From Helicobacter sp. (lineage in GTDB: Bacteria; Campylobacterota; Campylobacteria; Campylobacterales; Helicobacteraceae): a stretch of 36,198 nucleotides of DNA. Below are positions 28,341 through 36,184 of the stretch, one piece after another. The stretch covers positions 1-36,198 of the forward strand of contig JAFLSC010000019.1 in the NCBI GenBank assembly GCA_022511145.1, written 5' to 3'. Position 1 is the stretch's first letter, and each line of letters opens with the position of its first letter. The notes beneath the pieces are model-generated. The model ran no database searches. It was not told the origin of the DNA and saw only the letters and a program-made list of their open reading frames with translations. The position numbers and the translations under genes are program-made.

Positions 28341-30182
28341 ATGCAAAAGAAATATCATCCCAAAACTAAAAATGAATTACAAGAGCTTATAGAAAATCCA
28401 CAAATCAATCTTGATGAGATTGATACAAGCAAAATCACGGATATGAGCGAGTTATTTTGCCAAAGCGAACGAAAAGATTTTAGCGGAATTGAGGATTGGG
28501 ATGTGAGTAATGTTACAAATATGGTAGGGATGTTTTGGGAAGCTGAATCTTTCAATCAACCTTTGAATAAATGGGATGTGAGTAATGTTACAGATATGGC
28601 AGGGATGTTTTATGGAGCTGAATCTTTCAATCAACCTTTGAATAAATGGGATGTGAGTAATGTTACGAATATGACAATGATGTTTTGGGAAGCTAAATCT
28701 TTCAATCAACCTTTAGAGGATTGGGATGTGAGTAATGTTACAGATATGTCAGGGATGTTTTATGGAGCTGAATCTTTCAATCAACCTTTGAATAAATGGG
28801 ATGTGAGTAATGTTACGAATATGGCAATGATGTTTTATGAAGCAAAATTTTTTAATCAGCCTTTGGGGAATTGGGATGTGAGTAATGTTACATATATGGA
28901 AAAGATGTTTTATGGAGCTGAATCTTTCAATCAACCTTTGAATAAATGGGATGTGAGTTCAGTTAGAGATATGGCAGAGATGTTTTGGGAAGCTGAATCT
29001 TTCAATCAACCTTTAAATAAATGGGATGTCAGTAATGTTATAGATATGTCAGGGATGTTTTATGGAGCTAAATCTTTCAATCAACCTTTAAATAAATGGG
29101 ATGTCAGTAATGTTACATATATGGCAAGAATGTTTGCAGGGGCAGAATCTTTTAATAAAAATATCAATGCTTGGGATGTGAGTAATGTTACATATATGTA
29201 TGCAATGTTTGCAAATGCAAAATATTTCAATCAACCTTTAGAGGATTGGGATGTGAGTAATGTTACAGATATGTCAAGAATGTTTGCAGGGGCTGAATCT
29301 TTCAATCAACCTTTAGAGGATTGGGATGTCAGTAATGTTACATATATGGCAGAGATGTTTTATGGAGCTGAATCTTTCAATCAACCTTTGAATAAATGGG
29401 ATGTCAGTAATGTTACGAATATGGAAAATATGTTTGCAGGGGCAGAATCTTTCAATCAAAATAATATGGCAAATAGCAAAAAATATTGCCCTCAAACTAA
29501 AGGAGAGCTAGTAGAGCTTGTAAATAATCCACAAATCAACCTTGACGAGATTGATACAAGCAAAATCACGGATATGAGCAATTTATTTTACCAAAGCAAA
29601 CGAAAAGATTTTAGCGGAATTGAGAATTGGGATGTCAGCAATGTTACAAATATGTCTTATATGTTTTGGGATGCAGAATCTTTTAATCAGCCTTTGAATA
29701 AATGGGATGTGAGTAATGTTACAGATATGTCAGGGATGTTTTGTGAGGCTAAATCTTTCAATCAAAATATCAACACTTGGGATGTAAGTTCAGTCATAGA
29801 TATGAAAATGATGTTTAATGAAGCTAAATCTTTTAATCAGCCTTTAGGTGATTGGAATGTTGGCAAGGTTAAAAATATGGCAGGAATGTTTTCAGGGGCA
29901 GAATCCTTTAATCAAAATATTAATGCTTGGGATGTGAGTGCAGTTATAAATATGTATGCAATGTTTGCAAATGCAAAATCTTTTAATCAACCTTTGAATA
30001 AATGGAATGTAAGTGCAGTTAGAGATGTAGGAGGAATGCTTGTTGGGACAGAACTTTTTAATCAAATATTAAAAATAGCAAACAGAGAAAAATATCAATC
30101 CCATACGCCCCACACAATCTCGCCGGGTTTCCTTTTAATCTTTCTAATTGTTTTAATCTTTTTAATTATTTTAATTTTTTAA
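28341..30182 (+). CDS. BspA-like (DUF285) repeat protein, two fused units
   Basis: A 613-residue solenoid protein of 25-residue repeats, consensus WDVSNVTxMxxMFxxAxSFN plus QPLNK, of the DUF285/BspA-type leucine-rich-like class. A cap (1-52) is followed by 13 repeats (53-373, the last cut to 21 residues). A second cap with the same sequence plan (376-429, starting MANSKKY) is followed by six repeats (430-579). The end (595-613) is a run of Phe, Leu, Ile and Val that could be a membrane anchor. No N-terminal signal peptide is seen. BspA-type proteins can bind host matrix in some bacteria, but without a signal the location here is unclear. The gene sits alone between conserved blocks, behind a dispersed repeat, and looks like accessory DNA. 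Confidence 0.88.
   Translation: MQKKYHPKTKNELQELIENPQINLDEIDTSKITDMSELFCQSERKDFSGIEDWDVSNVTNMVGMFWEAESFNQPLNKWDVSNVTDMAGMFYGAESFNQPLNKWDVSNVTNMTMMFWEAKSFNQPLEDWDVSNVTDMSGMFYGAESFNQPLNKWDVSNVTNMAMMFYEAKFFNQPLGNWDVSNVTYMEKMFYGAESFNQPLNKWDVSSVRDMAEMFWEAESFNQPLNKWDVSNVIDMSGMFYGAKSFNQPLNKWDVSNVTYMARMFAGAESFNKNINAWDVSNVTYMYAMFANAKYFNQPLEDWDVSNVTDMSRMFAGAESFNQPLEDWDVSNVTYMAEMFYGAESFNQPLNKWDVSNVTNMENMFAGAESFNQNNMANSKKYCPQTKGELVELVNNPQINLDEIDTSKITDMSNLFYQSKRKDFSGIENWDVSNVTNMSYMFWDAESFNQPLNKWDVSNVTDMSGMFCEAKSFNQNINTWDVSSVIDMKMMFNEAKSFNQPLGDWNVGKVKNMAGMFSGAESFNQNINAWDVSAVINMYAMFANAKSFNQPLNKWNVSAVRDVGGMLVGTELFNQILKIANREKYQSHTPHTISPGFLLIFLIVLIFLIILIF
28497..30077 (+). repeat. 75-bp tandem repeats within the BspA-like gene
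   Basis: Nineteen in-frame units of 75 bp (the thirteenth shorter), in two blocks: 28497-29459 and 29628-30077. Many are almost identical at DNA level, for example the stretch GGGATGTGAGTAATGTTAC recurs throughout. In the first eight units the repeats alternate between a W/Y-E-A and a Y-G-A version, giving a 150-bp higher period. Such arrays can gain or lose units by recombination or slippage without a frameshift. Confidence 0.95.
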
Positions 30183-30214
30183 TCTTAGTCAATCTTAGAT
30201 TTTGAATTTTTAAT

Positions 30215-30640
30215 TTATTTCATTATATCCTCATTGACTTTTTGTAATTCCTCAATCCTTTGTTTTTGCAATTCTAAGGCATTATCAAAATGCTGTTTTT
30301 GCGGGGCTTTGCTCTCTTGCTTAAAATTCCCCTCCAAATCCTCTAAGTATTTTTGATGTGCCTTAAAACCCTCATTTTGTAGCATAGTGTTTTGGTGGTC
30401 TTTGGCTTTAAGCTCATCGCTTAAATTATCCAAATGTTTTCTAAGACTTCGTTTTAATTCCTCTTTTAAAGGCTCGTCTTTTTCCTCTGTTTTTTGGGTA
30501 TCTTGCTCCTTGAGGCTCTCCTCTTGCGTTGTAACATTATTTTCTTGCTGATTTGTGGCTTCTTGCGAGTTTTCTTGTTTGCACCCAAAAAGACACAGCA
30601 ACACACAAAGGATTTCAAATAAAATAAACTTTTTTTGCAT
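30215..30640 (-). CDS. Putative lipoprotein, coiled-coil, Glu/Gln/Lys-rich
   Basis: A 141-residue secreted lipoprotein: basic start MQKKF, hydrophobic core and lipobox LFGC with lipidated C20. The mature part is a hydrophilic, unstructured Gln/Glu/Thr stretch (21-60), followed by helical Lys/Glu/Leu-rich sequence likely to form a coiled coil (about 60-140). There is no recognisable domain. GAGGAG lies about 12 bases before the ATG, slightly far. It converges with the BspA-like gene and is divergent from the NAD(P)HX repair gene. I do not recognise a family. Confidence 0.7.
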   Translation of the reverse strand: MQKKFILFEILCVLLCLFGCKQENSQEATNQQENNVTTQEESLKEQDTQKTEEKDEPLKEELKRSLRKHLDNLSDELKAKDHQNTMLQNEGFKAHQKYLEDLEGNFKQESKAPQKQHFDNALELQKQRIEELQKVNEDIMK

Positions 30641-30658
30641 TTTAAGATTTTACTCCTC

Positions 30659-30690
30659 AAATTTTGGCTAAATTTTGGCTAAATTTTGAT
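30659..30690. repeat. 11-bp direct repeat, three copies, in a divergent promoter region
   Basis: AAATTTTGGCT at 30659-30669 and 30670-30680, followed by the degenerate AAATTTTGATA (30681-30691). A TTATAG hexamer at 30695-30700 directly after could be the -10 of the downstream gene. The copy period is about one helical turn. Confidence 0.6.
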
Positions 30691-30721
30691 AGGATTATAG
30701 CAAAAAAGCAAAGGTTTAGCG

Positions 30722-32167
30722 ATGAAAAATCTTGTCTTTGATACCTATGAGCTTGACAAAAATGCGACACAATCTTATGCAATCCCTCAAGAATTGCTAA
30801 TGGAGAATGCTGCAAGGGGAATGTGCGAGTTTATCTCTGCTTCCCTCCCTTTGCATTCACGATTGCTTTTTTTGTGCGGGAGTGGGAATAATGGGGCAGA
30901 TTGCCTTGCTTTAGCAAGAATGCTTGCAGGAGATTTCAAAATCACGCTAATTTTACCTTTGGGGACAAAAAGCGATTTGGCAAAGCTCCAACTCCGTAGT
31001 TGTGAAATTCTCGCTCAAAAAGGATTGCTTGAGATTATCAGCGAGGATTGTTTGAGTGAGGATTGCTCTTTTGAAAAGTTTAGCGGGATTGTTGATGGAC
31101 TTTTTGGGGCAGGTTTCAAGGGAGATTTCACACCGCAAATCCAAGCTTTAATCCAAAAGGCTAACGCACAAAAAGCCTTAAAAATCGCGTGTGATATTCC
31201 TAGCGGGATTGATTCTTTAGGCAATCCTCGCACATTTAATGATAAGCCTTTTGCGTTTAGGGCGGATTTTACTTTGAGTATGGGGGCATTAAAAATCGGG
31301 CTTTTTAGCGATTTGGCTAAAGATTTTGTCGGTGAGGTGCGTTTGCTCAATCTTGGCATACCCTCTAGCCTTTTTTGCCCTCACTCTGTTTTTAAACTGC
31401 TTGAATCCCAAGATTTCAAGCCTCCTTTACGCGAGAGACAAAACACCCACAAAGGCACTTTTGGGCATTTATCTGTGATTTGTGGGACAAAACAAGGAGC
31501 AGGAATCTTAGCAGGACTCGCTTCTGTGCGGATAGGAGCGGGACTAACCACGCTGATTGCCACTTCATCGCTTTTGAATCCTCCCTATGAGCTAATGCAA
31601 AGCCCAAATATCCCTTCAAATACTACGGCGATTTTAATCGGAATGGGTTATGGGAGAGATAATCCCTTGAATTTCAAGCTTTTAGATTTTAATGTGCCTT
31701 TGCTGCTTGATGCGGATATTTTTTATCACACTTGCTTCCTAGAACTCCTTAAAGCCCAAAATTGTATTTTAACTCCTCACCCTAAGGAGTTTGTTGAGAT
31801 TTTAAAACGCACTAAAATCGCTCAAATTTCATTGGAGGAATTACAGCAAAACCGCTTCACTTATGCCCTAGAATTTTCCAAAAATTACCCTAATGCTACT
31901 TTATTACTCAAAGGAGCAAATCCTATCATTATCCAAAATGGCTCACTTTTCATCAATCCTTTAGGGAGTAGCATTCTTGCTAAAGGGGGAAGTGGTGATG
32001 TTTTAGCGGGATTCATTGGAGGGCTACTTGCTCAAGGGTATTCTTGTTTAGAAGCTTGTATTCAAGGCAGTTTAGCTCACACTCTTAGTGCTAATCAAAT
32101 CGCACAAACTTATGCGAATTTTTCTCTCTCACCCCTTGATTTAATCGAACAAATCCGCTACATTTAG
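30722..32167 (+). CDS. nnrD: Bifunctional NAD(P)HX epimerase / ADP-dependent dehydratase
   Basis: Repairs damaged hydrated NADH and NADPH. The 481-residue protein fuses an N-terminal YjeF_N epimerase domain (about 1-210; LCGSGNNGADCLALARML, ACDIPSGID) with a C-terminal ribokinase-like dehydratase domain (about 230-480; GTFGHLSVICGTKQGAG, LTPHPKEF, and the catalytic-loop motif GGSGDVLAGFIGGLLAQG). The fusion is the common bacterial form (E. coli NnrD/YjeF). AAAGG lies seven bases before the ATG. Confidence 0.93.
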   Translation: MKNLVFDTYELDKNATQSYAIPQELLMENAARGMCEFISASLPLHSRLLFLCGSGNNGADCLALARMLAGDFKITLILPLGTKSDLAKLQLRSCEILAQKGLLEIISEDCLSEDCSFEKFSGIVDGLFGAGFKGDFTPQIQALIQKANAQKALKIACDIPSGIDSLGNPRTFNDKPFAFRADFTLSMGALKIGLFSDLAKDFVGEVRLLNLGIPSSLFCPHSVFKLLESQDFKPPLRERQNTHKGTFGHLSVICGTKQGAGILAGLASVRIGAGLTTLIATSSLLNPPYELMQSPNIPSNTTAILIGMGYGRDNPLNFKLLDFNVPLLLDADIFYHTCFLELLKAQNCILTPHPKEFVEILKRTKIAQISLEELQQNRFTYALEFSKNYPNATLLLKGANPIIIQNGSLFINPLGSSILAKGGSGDVLAGFIGGLLAQGYSCLEACIQGSLAHTLSANQIAQTYANFSLSPLDLIEQIRYI

Positions 32168-32194
32168 GATTCTAAAATCACTTAAGGATTTCTA

Positions 32195-32977
32195 ATGATA
32201 AATGAACCTTTAAAAATCGGAGAAAAAATTTTCAAAAGTCGCCTTATTGTCGGTAGTGGAAAATACCCTAATTTCAAAACCACCTATGAAGCTACACTTG
32301 CCGCAGAAGCAGAGATTATCACCGTTGCGGTTAGACGCGTTAATATCACTAACCCTAAAGAAGAAAATCTAATGGATTATTTTAGGGATTCTAAGATTGA
32401 ATTTTTACCTAATTCCGCAGGTTGTGTGAATGCTGATGAAGCCATAACGCTTTTTAGGCTCACTCGCGAAGCTACCGGAATCACAATGATTAAGCTTGAA
32501 ATTATTGGTGATACTCAAAAAACGCTTTATCCTGATGTGTTAGAAACACTCAAAGCTTGTGAGATTCTTGCTAAAGAGGGCTTTAGTGTCCTTGCTTACA
32601 GCAATGATGACCCCATTATGGCAAAATATTTGGAAAATGCCGGTGCAAGTGCTATAATGCCCCTTGCTGCTCCTATTGGTAGCGGACTAGGAATCCAAAA
32701 TCGCTATAATATTGGCTTTATCAAAGAAGCAGTAAAATTACCGGTAATTGTCGATGCGGGTGTGGGTTGTGCCTCTGATGCTGCCATTGCAATGGAACTA
32801 GGAGCTGATGGAGTTTTGACAAATACGGCAATCGCTCAAGCCAAAAATCCTATCCTTATGGCACAAGCAATGCGTGATGCAGTGCGGGCAGGAAGAGCAA
32901 GTTTCCTTGCAGGGAGAATTGCCAAAAAACCTTATGCCACGGCGAGTTCTCCGCTTCAAGGAATGGCGGAATTTTGA
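32195..32977 (+). CDS. thiG: Thiazole synthase ThiG
   Basis: Forms the thiazole phosphate of thiamine from DXP, dehydroglycine or glycine imine and ThiS thiocarboxylate. The 260-residue TIM-barrel protein has K100 in MIKLEIIGD, the Schiff-base lysine for DXP, and [28 protein letters not shown] and [12 protein letters not shown] segments. Length is normal. No thiS, thiF or thiH lies next to it, so the partners must be elsewhere. AAGGA lies six bases before the ATG. A repeat-derived terminator follows within 60 bases. Confidence 0.95.
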   Translation: MINEPLKIGEKIFKSRLIVGSGKYPNFKTTYEATLAAEAEIITVAVRRVNITNPKEENLMDYFRDSKIEFLPNSAGCVNADEAITLFRLTREATGITMIKLEIIGDTQKTLYPDVLETLKACEILAKEGFSVLAYSNDDPIMAKYLENAGASAIMPLAAPIGSGLGIQNRYNIGFIKEAVKLPVIVDAGVGCASDAAIAMELGADGVLTNTAIAQAKNPILMAQAMRDAVRAGRASFLAGRIAKKPYATASSPLQGMAEF

Positions 32978-33056
32978 GATTGCTTTAACTTTGCCTTGCA
33001 ATGACGCTGTGAGGCTTGTCGTTTTAAAAGGCATTGCCTCGTGGCAATCTTTTTTT
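32977..33056 (+). terminator. Repeat-derived intrinsic terminator after thiG
   Basis: The region 32977-33050 is another copy of the dispersed repeat (GATTGCTTT...GCAATGACG...GCATTGCC...GGCAATCT). Its last part forms a six-base stem ATTGCC (33033-33038) / GGCAAT (33043-33048) with a TCGT loop, followed by seven T residues (33050-33056). This is a good Rho-independent terminator for thiG, just ahead of the recO promoter. Confidence 0.7.
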
Positions 33057-33076
33057 GGGGATTTCAAGGTTTATGT

Positions 33077-33098
33077 TATAATTGACAAAAATTAAAGG
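33077..33098 (+). promoter_or_regulatory. Promoter and SD of recO
   Basis: TATAAT at 33077-33082, with TG one base upstream, is an extended -10 promoter. Transcription would start near 33089. AAAGG (33094-33098) lies six bases before the TTG start at 33105, so the leader is very short. Confidence 0.6.
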
Positions 33099-33104
33099 TA
33101 ATTT

Positions 33105-33716
33105 TTGCAAGGCTATATTCTTAACACCCAAAAAGTTAGGGAAGAAGATTTACTTGTTAGAGTGCTTACACCAACACATATTCACACGCTTTATCGATTT
33201 TATGGGAGAAGACACAGCATTATCCATTTGGGGAATAAAATCGATTTTGTTATTCAAAATGACATTCACGAGATTAAAAAGTTAAGAGAGCCTATGCATT
33301 TGGCATTTTCTTGGGAGAGGGACACGCAAAAACGCTATTATTGGCAGCAATACCTTAAACTACTCAACACCCACTTGCAAGATATTTCCTTGCTTGATAC
33401 TTTTTATTACGAACACCTAGAATTAGGGGCAAAATGGCTTTTAAAAGAAAGTCCTAAACGTTGTATCTTGAATCTCTATGCGAGATTGCTTAGTTTTGAA
33501 GGACGCAATAATAGTTTGCAAAATTGTCTTATTTGTGGGAAACCTATCGTAGGTGATAGGGTGCTTGGTCGTGGAATTGTGTGCGGACACCAAGAATGTA
33601 TGCAAGGCGAAGTTTTCGCACAATACCCCATTGAGCAATGGCTAGGCTTTAATGGAGAATTTTTAAATGATGAAGAAGTGGATAGACTCTTTAATCTCCT
33701 ACAAAAAGGGCTGTAA
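33105..33716 (+). CDS. recO: DNA repair protein RecO
   Basis: Recombination mediator that loads RecA with RecR onto SSB-coated DNA. The 203-residue protein matches the short RecO of Helicobacter and Campylobacter: an N-terminal OB-fold-like part (GYILNTQKVREEDLLVRVLTP) and a helical C-terminal part with cysteines C141, C144, C160 and C165, likely a zinc site. It starts on TTG at 33105, chosen for the well-spaced AAAGG and the family-typical beginning QGYIL. It stands between two dispersed repeats and is followed by the second sulfotransferase remnant. Confidence 0.88.
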   Translation: MQGYILNTQKVREEDLLVRVLTPTHIHTLYRFYGRRHSIIHLGNKIDFVIQNDIHEIKKLREPMHLAFSWERDTQKRYYWQQYLKLLNTHLQDISLLDTFYYEHLELGAKWLLKESPKRCILNLYARLLSFEGRNNSLQNCLICGKPIVGDRVLGRGIVCGHQECMQGEVFAQYPIEQWLGFNGEFLNDEEVDRLFNLLQKGL

Positions 33717-33730
33717 GAGGCAATCTTAGC

Positions 33731-33820
33731 GTCATTACAAGAAACTTTAGTTCCAAAGCAATCTAAAAAATCCCAAACAATCTAAACTTAAAGAAATTCC
33801 TTAAGCCTCTTGTGATGACA
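33731..33820. repeat. Two inverted copies of the dispersed repeat after recO
   Basis: Copy one, 33731-33764: GTCATTACAAGAAAC, TTTAGTTCC, AAAGCAATCT, nearly the same as the copy at 28181. Copy two, about 33775-33820, runs in the opposite sense and ends CTTGTGATGACA. The pair could fold into a long imperfect hairpin between the converging recO and sulfotransferase remnant. Confidence 0.65.
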
Positions 33821-33862
33821 TTAATAATATTTTATAAGCAATAATATTCCCCCAAGCTATTC

Positions 33863-34373
33863 TTAGTTATTAAAAATAACAAGAGTAACCAAAATCACTA
33901 AAATCACAGAGCTAAAGGCAAAACAAATGCGTTTGTATCTCTTGGTTCTCCGCTTGTATTTATTAAGCTCATTTTGGGAATCCACTATATCAACAATAAA
34001 TCCTCCTATTCTCTCCCAGTATTCTTCTTTCATTGTTGTTAAGTGATTGTTTTCTTTGTAATTTGTCATATCTTTAGGAGGAAAGAGTGTCTTTTTATGA
34101 GGGAAGTAATGTTCTCTTACCCATTCATTTGAAGGAGCAAAATATTCTAAGTATTTTAAAGCGACACTTTTAGGAGGGAGATATTTGAGGGATTTGTCGG
34201 TAAGGGTGAAGTGTTCTCTTAAAGATTTAGAATAGTTCCTTAGTTTTTCATCAAACATAACATTCAATATAATGAACTTTTTGTTTGTGTAAATTCTCTC
34301 GATTTTGTTCTAAAAAATGTTGAATGCTTGTTGTGCCTGTCTTACAAGTCCCGATATGCACATATGCTGTCAT
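33863..34373 (-). pseudogene. Internally deleted, frameshifted sulfotransferase-like gene
   Basis: The start is intact: SD AAGGA, ATG at 34373-34371 and a 40-codon frame beginning MTAYVHIGTCKTGTTSIQ, which carries the GTxKTGTTS P-loop that binds the PAPS 5'-phosphosulfate in sulfotransferases. It stops at 34253-34251. In the +1 frame, from TTG 34267 or ATG 34258, an open frame of up to 134 codons continues to 33863. It includes APSNEWVREHYFPHKKTLFP, which looks like the C-terminal part of such proteins, and ends in a membrane helix (about 110-132). The two parts total about 170 residues, about half of what I expect, so a central deletion plus frameshift is the best reading. The C-terminal frame alone might still be made. 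Confidence 0.7.
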
Positions 34374-34485
34374 TAGGATTCCTTTGATATTCTTATTAAG
34401 AGTTCATTAACTTTTGTAATTATATTTAAACTATCTTAATTTGAGCTATAAAGCGTGTAAAATTGAAAAAAGCAAAGAGTTTTGC

Positions 34486-34522
34486 TATACTTTTAGTATG
34501 ATTTTAGGATTGAGATGAGGGG
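34486..34522 (+). promoter_or_regulatory. Promoter and SD of the ABC-F gene
   Basis: TATACT at 34486-34491 preceded by TTTGC gives an extended -10. The SD is GAGGGGA (34516-34522), three to four bases before the ATG at 34526, slightly close. The rest of 34374-34485 is AT-rich with nothing recognised besides the start region of the opposing remnant. Confidence 0.55.
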
Positions 34523-34525
34523 AAA

Positions 34526-36121
34526 ATGGTTCAAATTACAGGCTTAGGAATGCAATATGCCACTAAAAAACTCTTTGAAAATGTGAATTTACGCTTAGAT
34601 AAGGGTAAGCGATACGGGCTAATTGGAGCAAACGGAGCGGGTAAATCAACATTTTTGAAAATTTTAAGCGGTGAGATTGAGCCAACAAGTGGAGATATTT
34701 CCTTTGACCCTAACGCACGATTAGGTGTTTTGGGACAAAATCAATTTGCTTTTGAGGATTATTCTATCAAAGATTGCGTTTTATTTGGAAATAAACGACT
34801 CTATGAAGCCATTAAAGAGAAAGAAAAACTCTATGAAGCGGGGGATTTTAGCGATGCAGTCAATGAGCGGCTAGGAGAGCTAGAAATCATTTGTGCTGAA
34901 GAAGACCCCACTTATGAATACGAAGTGCAAATCCAAAAGATTTTAGAGGATTTGGGATTCCCTGCGTCAATCCACGAAGAGTTGATGAAAACGCTCACTG
35001 GCGGGGATAAATTCAAAGTGCTTTTAGCCCAAGTACTTTTTCCTAAACCTGATATTTTATTCCTTGATGAGCCTACTAACAATCTTGATTTAAAAACCAT
35101 TCAATATTTAGAGGAGCAGTTAAGACGGCATCAAGGGACTTTGGTTGTCATTAGCCACGATAGGCATTTTCTTAACAGCGTCTGCACTCATATTTTGGAT
35201 TTGGATTTTAGGAGTGTGAGGGAGTTTAGCGGGAATTATGATGATTGGTATATTGCTGCAACCCTCATTGCCAAGCAACAAGAAATGGAGAGAAATAAAA
35301 AGCTCAAAGAAAAGGAGGAGTTAGAGTCTTTTATCGCCCGATTCTCTGCTAATGCCTCCAAAGCCAAACAAGCCACTAGCCGACAAAAACAGCTTGAAAA
35401 ACTTGACATTAAAGCTCTTGAAGTTTCCTCTAGGAGGGACCCTAGCATTGTTTTTAAACAAAATCGCCCTATCGGTAATGAAGCCCTAGATATTGAAAAT
35501 CTAAGCTTTAACTATGAGGATTTGTGTGTGCTTAACAATCTTTCTTTAAAGATTCTGCCCGGCGATAAAATTGCCCTTATTGGACGCAATGGAATTGGCA
35601 AAACAACCTTTTGTGAGCTTATTTGTGAAAATCTAAAAGCCAAGGGAGGCACAATCAAATGGGGTGCAACGACACAAAGAGGCTATTTTCCACAAAATAC
35701 AACTGATAAGATTAGCGGGGAAGAGACACTTTATGAATGGTTAAGAGGATTTGATAAGAAAAGGGAGGCGAGCGAGATTCGCAATGCCTTGGGACGAATG
35801 CTCTTTAGCGGTGAGGAGCAAGAAAAACAAGTCGGGGCATTAAGCGGGGGAGAAAAGCACCGCATAATGCTCTCTAAGCTAATGTTAGAGGGTGGGAATT
35901 TTCTTGTGCTTGATGAGCCTACTAATCATTTGGACTTGGAAGCTATTATTGCCTTAGGAGAGGCTTTGTATAAATACAAGGGAAATGTGATTTGTGTAAG
36001 CCACGATAGAGAGCTTATCGATGCCTTTGCTAATCGGATTATTGAATTTAAAGATAACCATCAAATCATCGATTTTCGCGGAAGTTATGAGGAATATTTG
36101 GAATCTTTGAGGGAAGTATAG
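34526..36121 (+). CDS. ABC-F family ATPase (YbiT-like)
   Basis: Soluble twin-ATPase protein that acts on ribosomes; no membrane helices. The 531-residue protein has two ABC domains. Domain 1: Walker A GANGAGKST (34-42), signature-like LTGGDKFKVLLAQ and Walker B ILFLDEPTNNLD. Domain 2: GRNGIGKTT, LSGGEKHRIMLSK and FLVLDEPTNHLD. A charged linker (about 240-300; QQEMERNKKLKEKEELESF) matches the P-site tRNA interaction motif region. Length and the GLGMQYATKKLFENV start resemble E. coli YbiT more than EttA or Uup, judged from memory. Antibiotic resistance is possible in the family but nothing here indicates it. Confidence 0.93.
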   Translation: MVQITGLGMQYATKKLFENVNLRLDKGKRYGLIGANGAGKSTFLKILSGEIEPTSGDISFDPNARLGVLGQNQFAFEDYSIKDCVLFGNKRLYEAIKEKEKLYEAGDFSDAVNERLGELEIICAEEDPTYEYEVQIQKILEDLGFPASIHEELMKTLTGGDKFKVLLAQVLFPKPDILFLDEPTNNLDLKTIQYLEEQLRRHQGTLVVISHDRHFLNSVCTHILDLDFRSVREFSGNYDDWYIAATLIAKQQEMERNKKLKEKEELESFIARFSANASKAKQATSRQKQLEKLDIKALEVSSRRDPSIVFKQNRPIGNEALDIENLSFNYEDLCVLNNLSLKILPGDKIALIGRNGIGKTTFCELICENLKAKGGTIKWGATTQRGYFPQNTTDKISGEETLYEWLRGFDKKREASEIRNALGRMLFSGEEQEKQVGALSGGEKHRIMLSKLMLEGGNFLVLDEPTNHLDLEAIIALGEALYKYKGNVICVSHDRELIDAFANRIIEFKDNHQIIDFRGSYEEYLESLREV

Positions 36122-36178
36122 CCCCCCCATTCCCAAAAATTTTCTTAATTTTCCTAAACCTTTTTGAAAAAAATCCGA

Positions 36179-36184
36179 TATAAT
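36179..36184 (+). promoter_or_regulatory. Promoter for a gene beyond the window
   Basis: TATAAT at 36179-36184 is a perfect -10 hexamer following a T/A-rich stretch after the ABC-F stop. No -35 box at the usual distance. The gene it serves lies past the window's end. Confidence 0.5.

Noticed and set aside
28355..29495. Minus-strand frames with recurring His/Ile/Phe-rich words inside the BspA-like gene
   Set aside because: They are antisense images of the 75-bp repeats, lack SD signals and are short.
28497..30077. Regular 75-bp repeats that could suggest a CRISPR-like or noncoding satellite array
   Set aside because: The repeats are contiguous, keep one open frame throughout and encode a known type of protein repeat; there are no spacers.
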